A stretch of 64,000 nucleotides of DNA, from contig NZ_JAHVIA010000003.1 in assembly GCF_019801965.1 (NCBI RefSeq), positions 372,001-436,000 on the forward strand. The letters are read 5' to 3'. A model generated the notes under the pieces. It had not been told where the DNA came from. It ran no database searches and saw nothing but the letters and a program-made list of their open reading frames with translations. Position 1 is the stretch's first letter, and each line of letters opens with the position of its first letter. This DNA is from Salipiger bermudensis (GTDB lineage Bacteria > Pseudomonadota > Alphaproteobacteria > Rhodobacterales > Rhodobacteraceae). The position numbers were made by a program, and so were the translations under genes. Below are positions 1 through 9,589 of the stretch, one piece after another.

Positions 1-825
1 GCCCGGCTCTCTCGGCACCTGCGTTCGCTCGGGCTCAGCGCACCAGAGATCTATGCCGAAGCGCCGGGAAAGCTGCTGCTCGAGGATCTGGGCGATGGTC
101 TGATCGCCCGGCTCGCCAGCGATCCCGGCACAGAAAAGAGGCTCTATCTCGCCGCAACCGACGCGCTGATCGCCCTCCATCGCCACGCGCCGCCGCCGGA
201 TCTGCTCGAAGCGACGCCGCGAACCCTCGCGGCGATGACCGACCTCGCCTTCACCTGTTATGCCAGCAATGCCGGCCAGACCCCGCAACCCGGCACCGCC
301 GAGGCCTGCGCCACCGCCTTCGAGCGCGTGCTCGCAGCCCACGCGCCCGATACCGACGTGATGATCCTGCGCGACTATCACGCCGAAAACATCCTCTGGC
401 TGCCCGAGCGCGAAGGCCGCGCCCGCGCCGGTCTGCTCGATTTCCAGGACGCGCTGCAAGGCCACCGCGCCTATGATCTCGTCTCGCTGATCGAAGACGC
501 CCGCCGCGATGTTTCCCCCGAGACCGCAGAGGCCGCGATCCGTCACTATCTCGATCAAACCGGCCTGCCCGAGGCCCCCTTCCGCACCGCCCTCGCGGTG
601 CTCGGCGCGCAGCGCAACCTGCGCATTCTCGGCGTCTTTGCCCGGCTGGCCGCGACCCGGGGCAAGCCCGGCTATATCGACCTGATCCCGCGCGTCTGGG
701 GCCACCTGCAGGCCGATCTGCGCCATCCGGCCCTTGCGGAGGTCGCCGCGATCCTGCATCCGGCGCTTCCCGCGCCCACGCCCGAGATCCTGCAAAGGCT
801 GAAATCCCCATGCCCGACGCCCTGA
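1..825 (+). CDS. amgK: Aminoglycoside phosphotransferase-fold sugar kinase, AmgK-like (5' end cut by window)
   Basis: The frame is open from base 1, so the start codon lies outside the window; the first internal ATG at 235 is not the true start. The kinase-fold catalytic loop reads RDYHAENILW and the metal-binding segment reads LLDFQDA, the usual pair of the aminoglycoside phosphotransferase family. It overlaps the next gene, a MurU-like nucleotidyltransferase, by 16 bases. In that pairing the family member is AmgK, the anomeric N-acetylmuramate/N-acetylglucosamine kinase of the cell-wall recycling route that bypasses MurA. The activity is inferred from fold plus neighbour; fold alone would also allow another small-molecule kinase. 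Confidence 0.8.
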   Translation, partial: ARLSRHLRSLGLSAPEIYAEAPGKLLLEDLGDGLIARLASDPGTEKRLYLAATDALIALHRHAPPPDLLEATPRTLAAMTDLAFTCYASNAGQTPQPGTAEACATAFERVLAAHAPDTDVMILRDYHAENILWLPEREGRARAGLLDFQDALQGHRAYDLVSLIEDARRDVSPETAEAAIRHYLDQTGLPEAPFRTALAVLGAQRNLRILGVFARLAATRGKPGYIDLIPRVWGHLQADLRHPALAEVAAILHPALPAPTPEILQRLKSPCPTP

Positions 826-1490
826 TGCTCTTCGCCGCCGGTTTCGGCACCCGCATGGGCGCCCTGACGGCCGACCGCCCGAAGCCGCTGATCGAGGTGG
901 CGGGCAAGCCCCTCATCGACCACGCGCTGGACCTGGCCGAGGGGTTCGGCCCGCTGCGCCGCGTCGCCAACGCGCATTACCGTGCCGACCAACTCGAGGC
1001 GCATCTCGCACCCCGCGATGTGGCTGTCTCGCGCGAAGAGCCCGAGATCCTCGACACCGGCGGCGGCCTGCGCCTGGCGCTTCCGCTGCTCGGGGCCGAC
1101 CCGGTCTTTACCCTCAACACCGACGCCGTCTGGTCCGGCCCCAACCCGCTGCGCCTGCTGGCCGAGGCCTGGGATCCCGCGCGCATGGACGCGCTGCTGC
1201 TCTGTGTGCCGCTTGGCAGCGCCATCGGGCGCAAGGGCGGCGGCGATTTCGAGATCGCCCCGGGCGGTCAGCTCCAGCGCGGCGGAGACTTCGTCTATAC
1301 TGGTGCGCAGATCGTCAGGACCGACACGCTTCAGGCTGTATTAGAGCCTGTTTTCTCGCTGAACCTGCTTTGGAACCGGATGGCCGAAGAGGGCCGACTT
1401 TTCGGTCTGCCCTATCCCGGGAAATGGTGCGACGTGGGCCATCCCGAGGGCATCCGCCTCGCCGAAGAGATGCTGGCGACCGATGTTTGA
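810..1490 (+). CDS. murU: MurNAc-1-phosphate uridylyltransferase-like nucleotidyltransferase
   Basis: This 226-residue protein starts with the sugar-nucleotidyltransferase signature LFAAGFGTRMGALTADRPKP (residues about 6-25), giving the nucleotide-binding G-x-G-T-R-M loop and the following K-P-L. The LNTDAVW segment near residue 107 supplies the metal-binding Asp. The length fits the short MurU/RmlA-like subfamily without a C-terminal hexapeptide domain. Together with the upstream AmgK-like kinase it should convert MurNAc-1-P to UDP-MurNAc in the cytosol. Its stop overlaps the addB start (ATG at 1483), so the genes are probably co-transcribed. A generic NDP-sugar pyrophosphorylase role is the main alternative. 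Confidence 0.8.
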   Translation: MPDALMLFAAGFGTRMGALTADRPKPLIEVAGKPLIDHALDLAEGFGPLRRVANAHYRADQLEAHLAPRDVAVSREEPEILDTGGGLRLALPLLGADPVFTLNTDAVWSGPNPLRLLAEAWDPARMDALLLCVPLGSAIGRKGGGDFEIAPGGQLQRGGDFVYTGAQIVRTDTLQAVLEPVFSLNLLWNRMAEEGRLFGLPYPGKWCDVGHPEGIRLAEEMLATDV

Positions 1491-4413
1491 GCCCTCCGTC
1501 GCCCCCCGCGTCTTTGCCGTCGCGCCCGGCATTGATTTCCCCGAGGCACTGGTCGCGGGGCTCTGCGCGCGCATGCAGGGCCAGCCGCCCGAGGCGATGG
1601 CGCGGGTCGAGCTGATCGTCAACACCACCCGCATGGCGCGGCGCATCCGGCAGATCTTTGATCGCGGCGCGGCAACGCTGCTGCCGCGCATCCGGCTCCT
1701 GAGCAATGTTGCCGACCCGATCGCGCTGGCGCATCTTCCGGCGCCGGTCTCGCCGCTCCGGCGGCGGCTGGAGTTGACGGGGCTGGTCTCGAGCCTGCTC
1801 GATGCGCAGCCCGATCTCGCCCCTCGCACCGCGCTTTTCGATCTCGCCGACAGCCTCGCCACGCTGATGGACGAGATGCAGGACGAGGGCGTCTCGCCCG
1901 AGGATATCGCCGCGCTCGATGTCAGCGACGAGTCCGGCCACTGGCAGCGCGCGCTGAGCTTTCTCAACATCGTGCAACGCTATTTCGACAGCGCCGAGGA
2001 TGCCCCCGACACCACCGCGTTTCGCCGTCTTGCGCTGAAACAAAGATTGTCGGACTGGGAGGAACACCCGCCCGAGCACCCAGTGATCCTGGCCGGTTCC
2101 ACCGGCTCGCGCGGCGGCACCAACGAGCTGATGCGCGCCGTGGCGCGGCTGCCGCAGGGCGCACTGGTGCTGCCGGGGTTCGATTTCGATACGCCCGACA
2201 GCGTCTGGCACGGGCTGACCGATGCGCTCTCGAGCGAGGATCACCCGCAGTTCCGCTTCGCCAAGCTGATGAACGATCTCGGGATGCAGGCCGAAGAGGT
2301 GCTGCGCTGGTCCGCAGCCGAGCCGCCGAGTGCGGCGCGCAACCGGCTGATCTCGCTGGCGCTGCGTCCGGCGCCCGTCACCGACCAGTGGCGCGACGAG
2401 GGGCCGATGCTGCCCGACCTGATCGCCGCCACCGAGGATCTGACGCTGGTCGAGGCCGCCTCGCAGCGCGACGAGGCCACCGCCATCGCCCTGCGCCTGC
2501 GGCAGGCCGCCGAGGAGGGGCTGACGGCGGCGCTGATCACCCCGGACCGGATGCTGACCCGGCAGGTGACGGCGGCGCTCGACCGCTGGAACATACTGCC
2601 CGACGATTCCGCCGGCACACCGCTGCAGCTCTCGCCGCCGGGGCGTTTCCTGCGCCACGTTTCGACCCTGTTCCAGCAGGATCTGACCGCCGAGGCGCTG
2701 CTGACGCTGCTCAAGCACCCGCTCTGCCATTCCGGCCACGACCGGGGCGAGCACCTGCGCGCCACCCGCGAGCTCGAGCTGCATATCCGCAAGCAATCCT
2801 GGCCCTATCCGCGCCCCGAGCTGATCCGCGCCTGGGGCGTGGCGGAAACGAACGAGGACTGGGCCAACTGGGTCGCCGAGTGCTTCTGCCAGCCGCCCCA
2901 GCGCGGCAAGCGTGCGCTGTCGGACTGGATCGAGGAGCATGTCGCCCGCGCGGAAGCCATTGCCGCAGGGCCAAAGGGGGACGACTCCGAGCTCTGGAAG
3001 GAGGCCGCCGGGCGCAAGGCGCGGTCGGTGGTCGAGGGGCTGCGCGAGGAGGCCGGTTTCGGCACCGATCTCGACGCGCGCGACTATGGCGATCTCTTCG
3101 CCGCGATCCTGCAGCAGCACGAGCTGCGCGACCGCGACGCGCCGCACCCGCGCATCCTGATCTGGGGCACACTCGAGGCCCGCGTCATGGGGGCCGATCT
3201 GCTGATCCTCGGCGGGCTCAACGAGGGCTCGTGGCCGGAGCTGCCGGGCGCGGATCCGTGGCTGAACCGCCGGATGCGGTACAAGGCGGGGCTTCTGGTG
3301 CCCGAGCGGCGCATCGGGCTCGCGGCGCATGATTTCCAGCAGGCGGTGGCCGCGCCGCAGGTCTGGCTGACCCGCGCGATGAAATCCGACGATGCCGAGA
3401 CGGTGCCCTCGCGCTGGCTCAACCGCCTGATGAACCTGATGAACGGCCTGCCCGACCGCAGCGGGCCGCAGGCGCTGGCGGCGATGAAGGCGCGTGGCAG
3501 TCATTGGCTGGCGCTGGGGCGCGCGCTGGAAAAGCCGCAGCCGAGCCCGCCCGCGACCCGGCCCTCGCCGGCGCCGCCAAGGGAGGCGCGCCCGGTCAGC
3601 CTCTCGGTCACCGAGATCAAGCACCTGATCCGCGACCCGTTCCACATCTACGCCAAGAGGGTGCTGAAGCTCTCGCCGCTCAACCCGCTGCAGCGCGCCC
3701 CCGACGCTCTGCTGCGCGGCATCCTGATCCACGAGGTGCTCGAGGAGTTCGTCAAGGAGAGCCTTGCTGACCCGACGCAGCTCACCACCGAGGCCCTGCT
3801 CAGGCGCACAACGGCGTTGATCGGTGACCCGGAGCGCGTGCCTTACCCGACCACGCGGCATCTTTGGCAAGCGCGGCTCGGGCGGGTGGCGGAGTGGTTC
3901 GCCGAGACCGAGCAGGATCGCCAGAGCATCGCCCGCCCGGCGCATTTCGAGATCATGGGCCATGCCGAGATCCCGGCGCTCGGCTTCACCCTGCGCGGCA
4001 AGGCCGACCGGATCGACATCGACAACCGCGGCGGCGCGCATCTCTACGATTACAAGACCGGCGCGGCCCCGACCGAGAGCCAGCAGCGCCATTTCGACAA
4101 GCAGCTGCTGCTTGAGGCGGCGATGGTCGAGCGCGGGGCGTTCAAGGATCTGCAACCGCGACACACCGAACGGGCCGTGTTTGTCTCTGTTGCGAGCAAT
4201 CCCCGCGAGGTGCCGGCGCCGCTCGAGGAGATGCCGGCGCAGCAGGTCTGGGCCGAGTTTGAGACGCTGATGACCCGCTGGTTCGAGCCTGAGCGCGGCT
4301 ATACCGCCCGCGCCGCATTGGTGCGGGAGAAGGACGTGTCGGAATATGACCACCTGTCGCGCTTCGGCGAATGGGATGTGATCGACGAGGCCGACCGCGA
4401 GGTGCTGGAATGA
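1483..4413 (+). CDS. addB: Double-strand break repair protein AddB
   Basis: AddB is the second nuclease/helicase-like subunit of AddAB, which resects double-strand breaks for RecA loading. At 976 residues it has the length of alphaproteobacterial AddB. The N-terminus (FAVAPGIDFPEALVAGL) matches that group. A PD-(D/E)XK nuclease is visible at the C-terminus: GILIHEVLEEF from about residue 746, Asp842 in LRGKADRID, and Asp856/Lys858 in YDYKTG. No intact Walker A is obvious at the N-terminus, as expected for a non-motor subunit. The start codon lies within the end of murU, and the stop overlaps the addA start in an ATGA, so translation is probably coupled. Confidence 0.95.
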   Translation: MFEPSVAPRVFAVAPGIDFPEALVAGLCARMQGQPPEAMARVELIVNTTRMARRIRQIFDRGAATLLPRIRLLSNVADPIALAHLPAPVSPLRRRLELTGLVSSLLDAQPDLAPRTALFDLADSLATLMDEMQDEGVSPEDIAALDVSDESGHWQRALSFLNIVQRYFDSAEDAPDTTAFRRLALKQRLSDWEEHPPEHPVILAGSTGSRGGTNELMRAVARLPQGALVLPGFDFDTPDSVWHGLTDALSSEDHPQFRFAKLMNDLGMQAEEVLRWSAAEPPSAARNRLISLALRPAPVTDQWRDEGPMLPDLIAATEDLTLVEAASQRDEATAIALRLRQAAEEGLTAALITPDRMLTRQVTAALDRWNILPDDSAGTPLQLSPPGRFLRHVSTLFQQDLTAEALLTLLKHPLCHSGHDRGEHLRATRELELHIRKQSWPYPRPELIRAWGVAETNEDWANWVAECFCQPPQRGKRALSDWIEEHVARAEAIAAGPKGDDSELWKEAAGRKARSVVEGLREEAGFGTDLDARDYGDLFAAILQQHELRDRDAPHPRILIWGTLEARVMGADLLILGGLNEGSWPELPGADPWLNRRMRYKAGLLVPERRIGLAAHDFQQAVAAPQVWLTRAMKSDDAETVPSRWLNRLMNLMNGLPDRSGPQALAAMKARGSHWLALGRALEKPQPSPPATRPSPAPPREARPVSLSVTEIKHLIRDPFHIYAKRVLKLSPLNPLQRAPDALLRGILIHEVLEEFVKESLADPTQLTTEALLRRTTALIGDPERVPYPTTRHLWQARLGRVAEWFAETEQDRQSIARPAHFEIMGHAEIPALGFTLRGKADRIDIDNRGGAHLYDYKTGAAPTESQQRHFDKQLLLEAAMVERGAFKDLQPRHTERAVFVSVASNPREVPAPLEEMPAQQVWAEFETLMTRWFEPERGYTARAALVREKDVSEYDHLSRFGEWDVIDEADREVLE

Positions 4414-7400
4414 AGCGCGACGAGGCGACCGAAGCGCAGGTTCGGGCGGCAAGGCCGGATCTGTCGACCTGGCTTTCGGCCAATGCGGGCTCCGGCAAGA
4501 CCCGCGTGCTCACCGACCGAGTGGCGCGGCTGCTGCTTGACGGGGTGCTGCCCGAGCACATCCTGTGCCTGACCTACACCAAGGCCGCCGCCACCGAGAT
4601 GCAGAACCGGCTGTTCCGCCGTCTCGGCGCCTGGGCGATGCTGGATGACGAGGCGCTGCGGACCGAGCTGCGCCAGCTCGGGCTCGACGGGCCGCTGCCG
4701 CCCGAGCGGCTGGCCGGTGCCCGCACGCTGTTTGCCCGCGCCATCGAGACGCCGGGCGGCTTGCGCATCCAGACCATCCACTCTTTCTGCGCCTCGCTCT
4801 TGCGGCGCTTTCCGCTCGAGGCCGGGGTCTCGCCGCAGTTTCACGAGATGGAGGACCGCGCGGCCCAGCTTTTGCGCGCCGAGGTGCTCGACAGGCTCTC
4901 GGAAGGCCCGCAACAGGCTCTGGTCGCCGAGCTTGCGCGCTTCCTGACCGACGACCCCGACAAGCTGCTGGCCGAGATGTGCCGCAACAAGGAGGCCTTC
5001 TTGCCGGCGCGGTCGCGCGAGGAGATCCTCGCGATGTATGGGCTTTCGCCGGATGACAGCGAGGAGGCGCTCTTGGCCTCGGTCTTCCTCGGTGGCGAGG
5101 TCGAGTTGCTGCGCGAGGTGGCGGCGGCGCTGGCCGGCTCGGGCAAGAACGACCAGAAGGCGGGTCTGCAACTGGCGCGGATCGGCGGCCCCGATCTCGA
5201 CGCGCTGCAGATCCTCGAGGGCGTGCTGCTCACCGGCAAGGCCGCCAAGGAGCCGTTCACCGCCAAGATCGGCAGCTTCCCCACGAAGGCGCTACGCAGC
5301 GGCGCGCTCGAGCCCTTGATGAACAGGCTCGAAGACCTCATGCGCAGGGTCGAACAGGCGCGTCAGACCCGCCTTGCGCTGGGCGCGGTCGGGCGCGAGC
5401 TGGCGCTGCACCGCTTCGCGCAGGCCTTCCTGCCCGCCTACGAGACCGAGAAGCAGCGCCGCGGCTGGCTCGATTTCGACGATCTGGTGATCCGCGCCCG
5501 CGATCTGCTCTCCGACGAGCGGGTGGCGGAATGGGTGCTCTACCGGCTCGACGGCGGCATCGACCACATCCTCGTCGACGAGGCGCAGGACACCTCGCCG
5601 GTGCAATGGCAGGTGATCGAGCGGCTGGCGCATGAGTTCACCTCCGGTGAGGGCGCGCGCGCCGATGTGCGGCGCACGATCTTCGTAGTGGGTGACAAGA
5701 AGCAGTCGATCTACTCCTTCCAGGGCGCCGACCCGCGCGAGTTCGACCGCATGTGCGACGAGTTCGCCGAGCGCCTGCAGCGCACCGAGGCGCCGCTTAG
5801 CCGGATGATGCTGGAATACAGCTTCCGCTCCGCCGAGCCGATCCTGCGGCTGGTCGACAACACCTTCGACGGGCGCGAGGCGGCGGGGTTCTCGCAGGAT
5901 CAGAAGCACCGCGCTTTCAAGTCGGAGATGCCCGGCCGGGTCGATCTCTGGCCGCATGTGGAGCCGACCAAGGACGACGAGGAGGAGGCCGACTGGTACG
6001 AGCCGGTCGACCGGGTCGGCCAGCGTCATCACGCGGTGATCCTCGCCAACCGCATCGCGGGCTTCATCGACCGCACCATCGGCACGCCGCTGCCGGAAGA
6101 GATCGGCCATAGCGGCAGTTACAAGACCCGCCCCGCCCATGCCGGCGATTTCCTGATCCTCGTGCGCGGGCGCGGCACGCTGTTCTCCGAGATCATTCGC
6201 GCCTGCAAGCAGCATGGCCTGCCGATCGCCGGGGCCGACCGGCTCAAGGTGATGTCGGAGCTGGCGGTGAAGGATATCGGGGCGCTGCTGGCCTTCCTTG
6301 CCACGCCCGAGGATGACCTCTCGCTCGCCACCGCGCTGCGCTCGCCGCTCTTCGGGCTGGGCCAGCAGCAGCTTTTCACGCTGGCGCAGGGCCGCAAGGG
6401 CTATCTCTGGGCCGAGTTGCGCAAGAACAGAGACGCTTTCCCGCGTGTGATGTCGGTGCTCGACGATCTGCGCAGCGAGACGGATTTCCTCCGCCCCTAC
6501 GATCTCATCGAGCGCATCCTGACCCGCCATGACGGGCGCAAGCGGTTGCTCGGACGGCTTGGCGAAGAGGCCGAGGACGGCATCAACGCGCTGCTCGCGC
6601 AGGCGCTGGCCTACGAGCAGACCGAGGTGCCCTCGCTCACCGGCTTCCTCGAGTGGATGCAGACCGACGATCTCGAGATCAAGCGCGCCCCCGACAGCGC
6701 GGGCAGCCGCATCCGGGTGATGACGGTGCACGGTGCCAAGGGGCTCGAGGCGCCGATCGTGATCCTTCCCGATTGCGCCGAGCCCAACAGCCAGATCCGC
6801 GACAGCCTGCTCGAGGGCGAGACCGGCACGGTCTGGAAGGCCAGCGCCGAGGGCCAGCCGCAGGTGCAGGCGCAGGCGCTTGCCGAGGCCAGGGAGGCCG
6901 GTCAGCGCGAACGCGACCGGCTGCTCTACGTGGCTCTGACCCGGGCGGAGAAGTGGCTGGTGGTCGCCGCCGCCGGCAAGCTCGGCAGCCAGGGCAACGC
7001 CTGGTACGATCAGGTGCGGCTTGGCATGGAGCGCTCGGGCGCCGAACCCACCGAGTTTGGCTTTGGCGGCTGGGGCAGCGGCGAGGGGCTGACACTGGGC
7101 CGCGCCGACTGGAGCGACCTGCCGCACGAGACCGTCGAGGAGGCCCCGCGTGTCGAGGCGGAGCTGCCCGAGATCTTCCGCCATCCCGCGCCGGTGCCGG
7201 AGGCGGCAACCGAGGCGGTCTCGCCCTCGAACCTTGGCGGCCCCAAGGCGCTGGGCGGCGAGGCCGGCGACGACACCGAGGCCGCGATGCTCCGTGGTAC
7301 CGTCCTGCACCTGCTGCTCGAGCATCTCTCGGCCTTGCCGTCGGAGGCGCGCCCCGGTGCGGTGCCGCATGTGCTGGCCATCGCCGAGGAGCTGCCGGAA

Positions 7401-7787
7401 GAAACAGAGCGGCTCGCCGGGGAGGCCATCGCGGTGCTCGACACGCCCGCGCTGGCGCCGTTCTTTTCCCCCGGCAGCCTCGCCGAAGTGCCGATTTCCG
7501 CCAGCATAGAGCCTGTCGGGCGCATTCACGGCATCATCGATCGGCTGCTCGTGACGCCCGACAAGATCATCGCGGTCGACTTCAAGTCGAACCGGACGGT
7601 GCCTGCGACGGCCGCCGAGGTCCCCGAGGGGCTGCTGCGCCAGATGGGCGCCTACGCGGCGGCGTTGGCGCAGATCTGGCCGGGACGCGAGGTGGAAACG
7701 GCGCTGATCTGGACAGCGACGCAAAGCTACATGGCACTGCCACACGATCTTGTGTCTGCGGCGCTGGCCCGCGCTACAACGGCTTGA
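4410..7787 (+). CDS. addA: Double-strand break repair helicase AddA
   Basis: AddA is the UvrD-type helicase plus nuclease subunit of AddAB. The start is placed at the ATG overlapping the addB stop (ATGA at 4410-4413) rather than at the upstream codon at 4371, giving 1125 residues. Visible motifs are Walker A NAGSGKT (residues 25-31), Walker B LVDEAQDTSP with Asp390-Glu391, the helicase motif III-like VGDKKQSIYSFQGADP, the motif V/VI parts MTVHGAKGLEAPIV and LLYVALTRAEKWL, and the C-terminal nuclease motif AVDFKSNRT with Asp1057 and Lys1059. All core motifs look intact, so the enzyme should be active. Confidence 0.96.
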   Translation: MKRDEATEAQVRAARPDLSTWLSANAGSGKTRVLTDRVARLLLDGVLPEHILCLTYTKAAATEMQNRLFRRLGAWAMLDDEALRTELRQLGLDGPLPPERLAGARTLFARAIETPGGLRIQTIHSFCASLLRRFPLEAGVSPQFHEMEDRAAQLLRAEVLDRLSEGPQQALVAELARFLTDDPDKLLAEMCRNKEAFLPARSREEILAMYGLSPDDSEEALLASVFLGGEVELLREVAAALAGSGKNDQKAGLQLARIGGPDLDALQILEGVLLTGKAAKEPFTAKIGSFPTKALRSGALEPLMNRLEDLMRRVEQARQTRLALGAVGRELALHRFAQAFLPAYETEKQRRGWLDFDDLVIRARDLLSDERVAEWVLYRLDGGIDHILVDEAQDTSPVQWQVIERLAHEFTSGEGARADVRRTIFVVGDKKQSIYSFQGADPREFDRMCDEFAERLQRTEAPLSRMMLEYSFRSAEPILRLVDNTFDGREAAGFSQDQKHRAFKSEMPGRVDLWPHVEPTKDDEEEADWYEPVDRVGQRHHAVILANRIAGFIDRTIGTPLPEEIGHSGSYKTRPAHAGDFLILVRGRGTLFSEIIRACKQHGLPIAGADRLKVMSELAVKDIGALLAFLATPEDDLSLATALRSPLFGLGQQQLFTLAQGRKGYLWAELRKNRDAFPRVMSVLDDLRSETDFLRPYDLIERILTRHDGRKRLLGRLGEEAEDGINALLAQALAYEQTEVPSLTGFLEWMQTDDLEIKRAPDSAGSRIRVMTVHGAKGLEAPIVILPDCAEPNSQIRDSLLEGETGTVWKASAEGQPQVQAQALAEAREAGQRERDRLLYVALTRAEKWLVVAAAGKLGSQGNAWYDQVRLGMERSGAEPTEFGFGGWGSGEGLTLGRADWSDLPHETVEEAPRVEAELPEIFRHPAPVPEAATEAVSPSNLGGPKALGGEAGDDTEAAMLRGTVLHLLLEHLSALPSEARPGAVPHVLAIAEELPEETERLAGEAIAVLDTPALAPFFSPGSLAEVPISASIEPVGRIHGIIDRLLVTPDKIIAVDFKSNRTVPATAAEVPEGLLRQMGAYAAALAQIWPGREVETALIWTATQSYMALPHDLVSAALARATTA

Positions 7788-7856
7788 CCTCCTGCCGGGC
7801 CATACCTACCTTCCCGCCTCAAGTTACCGGCTGCCAAACCCGTTAAGGAGAGAATC

Positions 7857-8177
7857 ATGGCCACCGTTCCCGTCACCGACGCGACCTTCGACGAGGAAGT
7901 GAAGAACTCCGACATCCCCGTCGTGGTCGATTTCTGGGCCGAATGGTGCGGCCCGTGCAAGCAAATCGGCCCGGCGCTCGAAGAGCTGTCGGAGCAGTAT
8001 GAAGGCAAGGTCAAGGTTGCCAAGATCAACGTCGACCATGACCAGGCCGTCGCCGCCCAGCTCGGCGTTCGCGGCATCCCGGCGCTGTTCCTGTTCAAGG
8101 ATGGCGAGGTGGTCTCGAACCGCACCGGCGCCGCGCCGAAAGCCTCGATCGAGAGCTGGATCAAGGAAGCGATCTGA
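7857..8177 (+). CDS. trxA: Thioredoxin
   Basis: This 106-residue cytosolic disulfide reductase has the canonical active site WCGPC (Cys31, Cys34) after VVVDFWAE, and the cis-proline loop RGIPAL. The length is that of classical TrxA. A ribosome site AAGGAGAG lies 6-8 bases before the ATG. The gene sits 69 bases after addA on the same strand, the usual Rhodobacterales order, and is followed by a strong intrinsic terminator. Nothing is unusual in the sequence. Confidence 0.98.
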   Translation: MATVPVTDATFDEEVKNSDIPVVVDFWAEWCGPCKQIGPALEELSEQYEGKVKVAKINVDHDQAVAAQLGVRGIPALFLFKDGEVVSNRTGAAPKASIESWIKEAI

Positions 8178-8203
8178 TCGCAGCCCGATCTTCCGAACGA
8201 GAG

Positions 8204-8235
8204 AAATGCGCCTCCTTCGGGGGCGCATTTTTCTT
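8204..8235 (+). terminator. Intrinsic terminator after trxA
   Basis: A perfect 9-bp stem (AAATGCGCC at 8204-8212 with GGCGCATTT at 8222-8230) encloses a 9-base loop and runs into a T-rich tail (TTTTTCTTT). It lies 27 bases after the trxA stop and closes the murU-addBA-trxA transcription direction. Confidence 0.9.
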
Positions 8236-8445
8236 TGCGGGGAGGCTCCGTGGCGTTCATTGCATCGCTGCAGAACGGCGGATTTTAGGCACATCTGCTT
8301 TGTCGGATGCCGCGGCCGCTGGTAAGGTCGGGGAATGGCCAGAATGGCCGGAGCCCATCGAACCGTGCGCTGCGTGGGAGCAGCCCAGGGGTGAGAGCGG
8401 GGCCCGGCCTGTCCGGGCCCTGCGCCAACTCGGAAGATCTCCGCC

Positions 8446-8838
8446 TCAGAACAGCGCCAGCACCAGCCCGATCACCGCGCAGCCGAAGGTGGCGTAGCCG
8501 CCATCGATCAGCGTTAGCCTGAAGGGCCGCATGGCGTAGGCGTTGTTGATCATGATCCAGGGCGAGATGAAGAAGAGCCCTATGCCGAGCCCGGCGATCA
8601 GCCCGCCACCCACGCTCGCAATGCCCGCCATCGCGAAGATGTGGCGCATCATGCCGGCCACCAGCAGCATCGCCAGCGCCGAAAGCAGGAAGGGCAGGGG
8701 GCTGCCGCCCTTGGGGCGGCCGGTCTCGTCGCATTCGAGCCCGGCGGCCTCGATCCACGGCTTCGACAGCATCATGTACCAGCCTGCGCCAAACAGCCAT
8801 GCAGCGGCGGCCGCGACGATGACAGAGACCAGACCCAT
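8446..8838 (-). CDS. DUF1761-type membrane protein
   Basis: This small 130-residue integral membrane protein starts at the ATG ending at 8838, chosen because GGGGGA lies just upstream; a longer start at 8865 lacks such a site. Hydrophobic segments are seen near residues 4-22 (VSVIVAAAAAWLFGAGWYMM), 50-66, 74-95 and at the C-terminus (TFGCAVIGLVLALF). The FGAGWYMML opening and the PWIMINNAYAM segment are typical of DUF1761 proteins, whose function is unknown. A GC-rich hairpin (8400-8420, stem GGGCCCGG/CCGGGCCC) lies 25 bases beyond its stop and may end transcription. Confidence 0.8.
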   Translation of the reverse strand: MGLVSVIVAAAAAWLFGAGWYMMLSKPWIEAAGLECDETGRPKGGSPLPFLLSALAMLLVAGMMRHIFAMAGIASVGGGLIAGLGIGLFFISPWIMINNAYAMRPFRLTLIDGGYATFGCAVIGLVLALF

Positions 8839-8899
8839 GGCGATTCCCCCGCGTGGTTGCCGCACCAGTCTGGCAGCGCGGGGGCGATCCGCCTAGGCC

Positions 8900-9319
8900 T
8901 CAGGGATCGAGCCCCGCCATCTCGCAGACCAGCCGCCATTCGGCCTCGGTGACCGGCTGCACCGACAGGCGGGAGCTTTTCACCAGCGCCATCTCCGAGA
9001 GTGTCGGTTCCTGCTTGATCTGCTCCAGCGTCACCGGAACCTTGGCCGCCTGCACCGCCTTGATGTCAACGCACTCCCAGCGCGGATCATCGGTGCTGCT
9101 GTCTTGATGGGCCTCGGCGATCACCTCGACGGTGCCGACGACGGCCCTCTCCTTCTGGGAATGGTAGAAGAAGCCTCGGTCGCCCACGGCCATCTGGCGC
9201 ATGAAATTGCGGGCCTGGTAGTTGCGCACGCCGTCCCATTCCTCGCCCGCATCGCCCTTGCCGACCTGATCCTGCCAGGACCAGGTCGAGGGCTCGGACT
9301 TGAACAGCCAGTACTTCAT
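8900..9319 (-). CDS. EVE domain-containing protein
   Basis: The 139-residue product opens with MKYWLFKSEPSTWSW and contains WDGVRNYQARNFMRQM, hallmark segments of the EVE domain, a PUA-like fold that reads modified nucleic-acid bases. The start (9319) overlaps the stop of the upstream yciI-like gene in an ATGA, which also rules out the longer start at 9337. EVE proteins of this length occur widely in proteobacteria next to yciI and gpsA; the substrate is unknown. It probably acts in the cytosol on modified DNA or RNA (inference from the fold). Confidence 0.9.
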   Translation of the reverse strand: MKYWLFKSEPSTWSWQDQVGKGDAGEEWDGVRNYQARNFMRQMAVGDRGFFYHSQKERAVVGTVEVIAEAHQDSSTDDPRWECVDIKAVQAAKVPVTLEQIKQEPTLSEMALVKSSRLSVQPVTEAEWRLVCEMAGLDP

Positions 9320-9588
9320 CCGATCACCTTCTTCCACGCCACCAGCTCGACGCTCTCGAAGAGCCCGGCCTTGGCGTAGGGATCATTGGCCGCCCAGTCC
9401 TGCGCCGCGCTCATGTCGGTGACGTCGAGGATCACCAGGCTGCCCGCCATCTCGCCGGCCTCGTCGAGCAGCGGTCCGGCCTGCGCCACGCTCCCGGTCG
9501 AGTCGATATAGGCGAGATGGGCGTCGCGGTTGTCCTTGCGGGTCTGGAGCGCGCCTTTCTTGTCCTTGGCGATGAGGGCGATCAGCAT
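9316..9588 (-). CDS. YciI-like protein
   Basis: This 90-residue ferredoxin-like-fold protein of the YciI family (also called DGPF-related) starts MLIALIAKDKKGAL, then HLAYIDSTG and the GPLLDEAGEMAGSLVILDV segment; YciI enzymes use a conserved His-Asp pair in these regions. It sits one base after gpsA and overlaps the EVE gene by four bases, so tsaD-gpsA-yciI-EVE form one leftward operon. The reaction is not known for this subgroup. Confidence 0.88.
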   Translation of the reverse strand: MLIALIAKDKKGALQTRKDNRDAHLAYIDSTGSVAQAGPLLDEAGEMAGSLVILDVTDMSAAQDWAANDPYAKAGLFESVELVAWKKVIG

Positions 9589-9589
9589 G

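Noticed and set aside
1411-1417. CCTATCC half-site within murU
   Set aside because: Inside a coding region, no second arm at four-base spacing.
1315-4452. Long minus-strand frame of 1045 codons opposite addB
   Set aside because: It mirrors addB with the composition expected of an antisense frame in GC-rich DNA; the plus strand has coherent AddB motifs.
5292-7745. Long minus-strand frame of 817 codons opposite addA
   Set aside because: Antisense shadow of a clear helicase gene; no recognisable domain in the translation.
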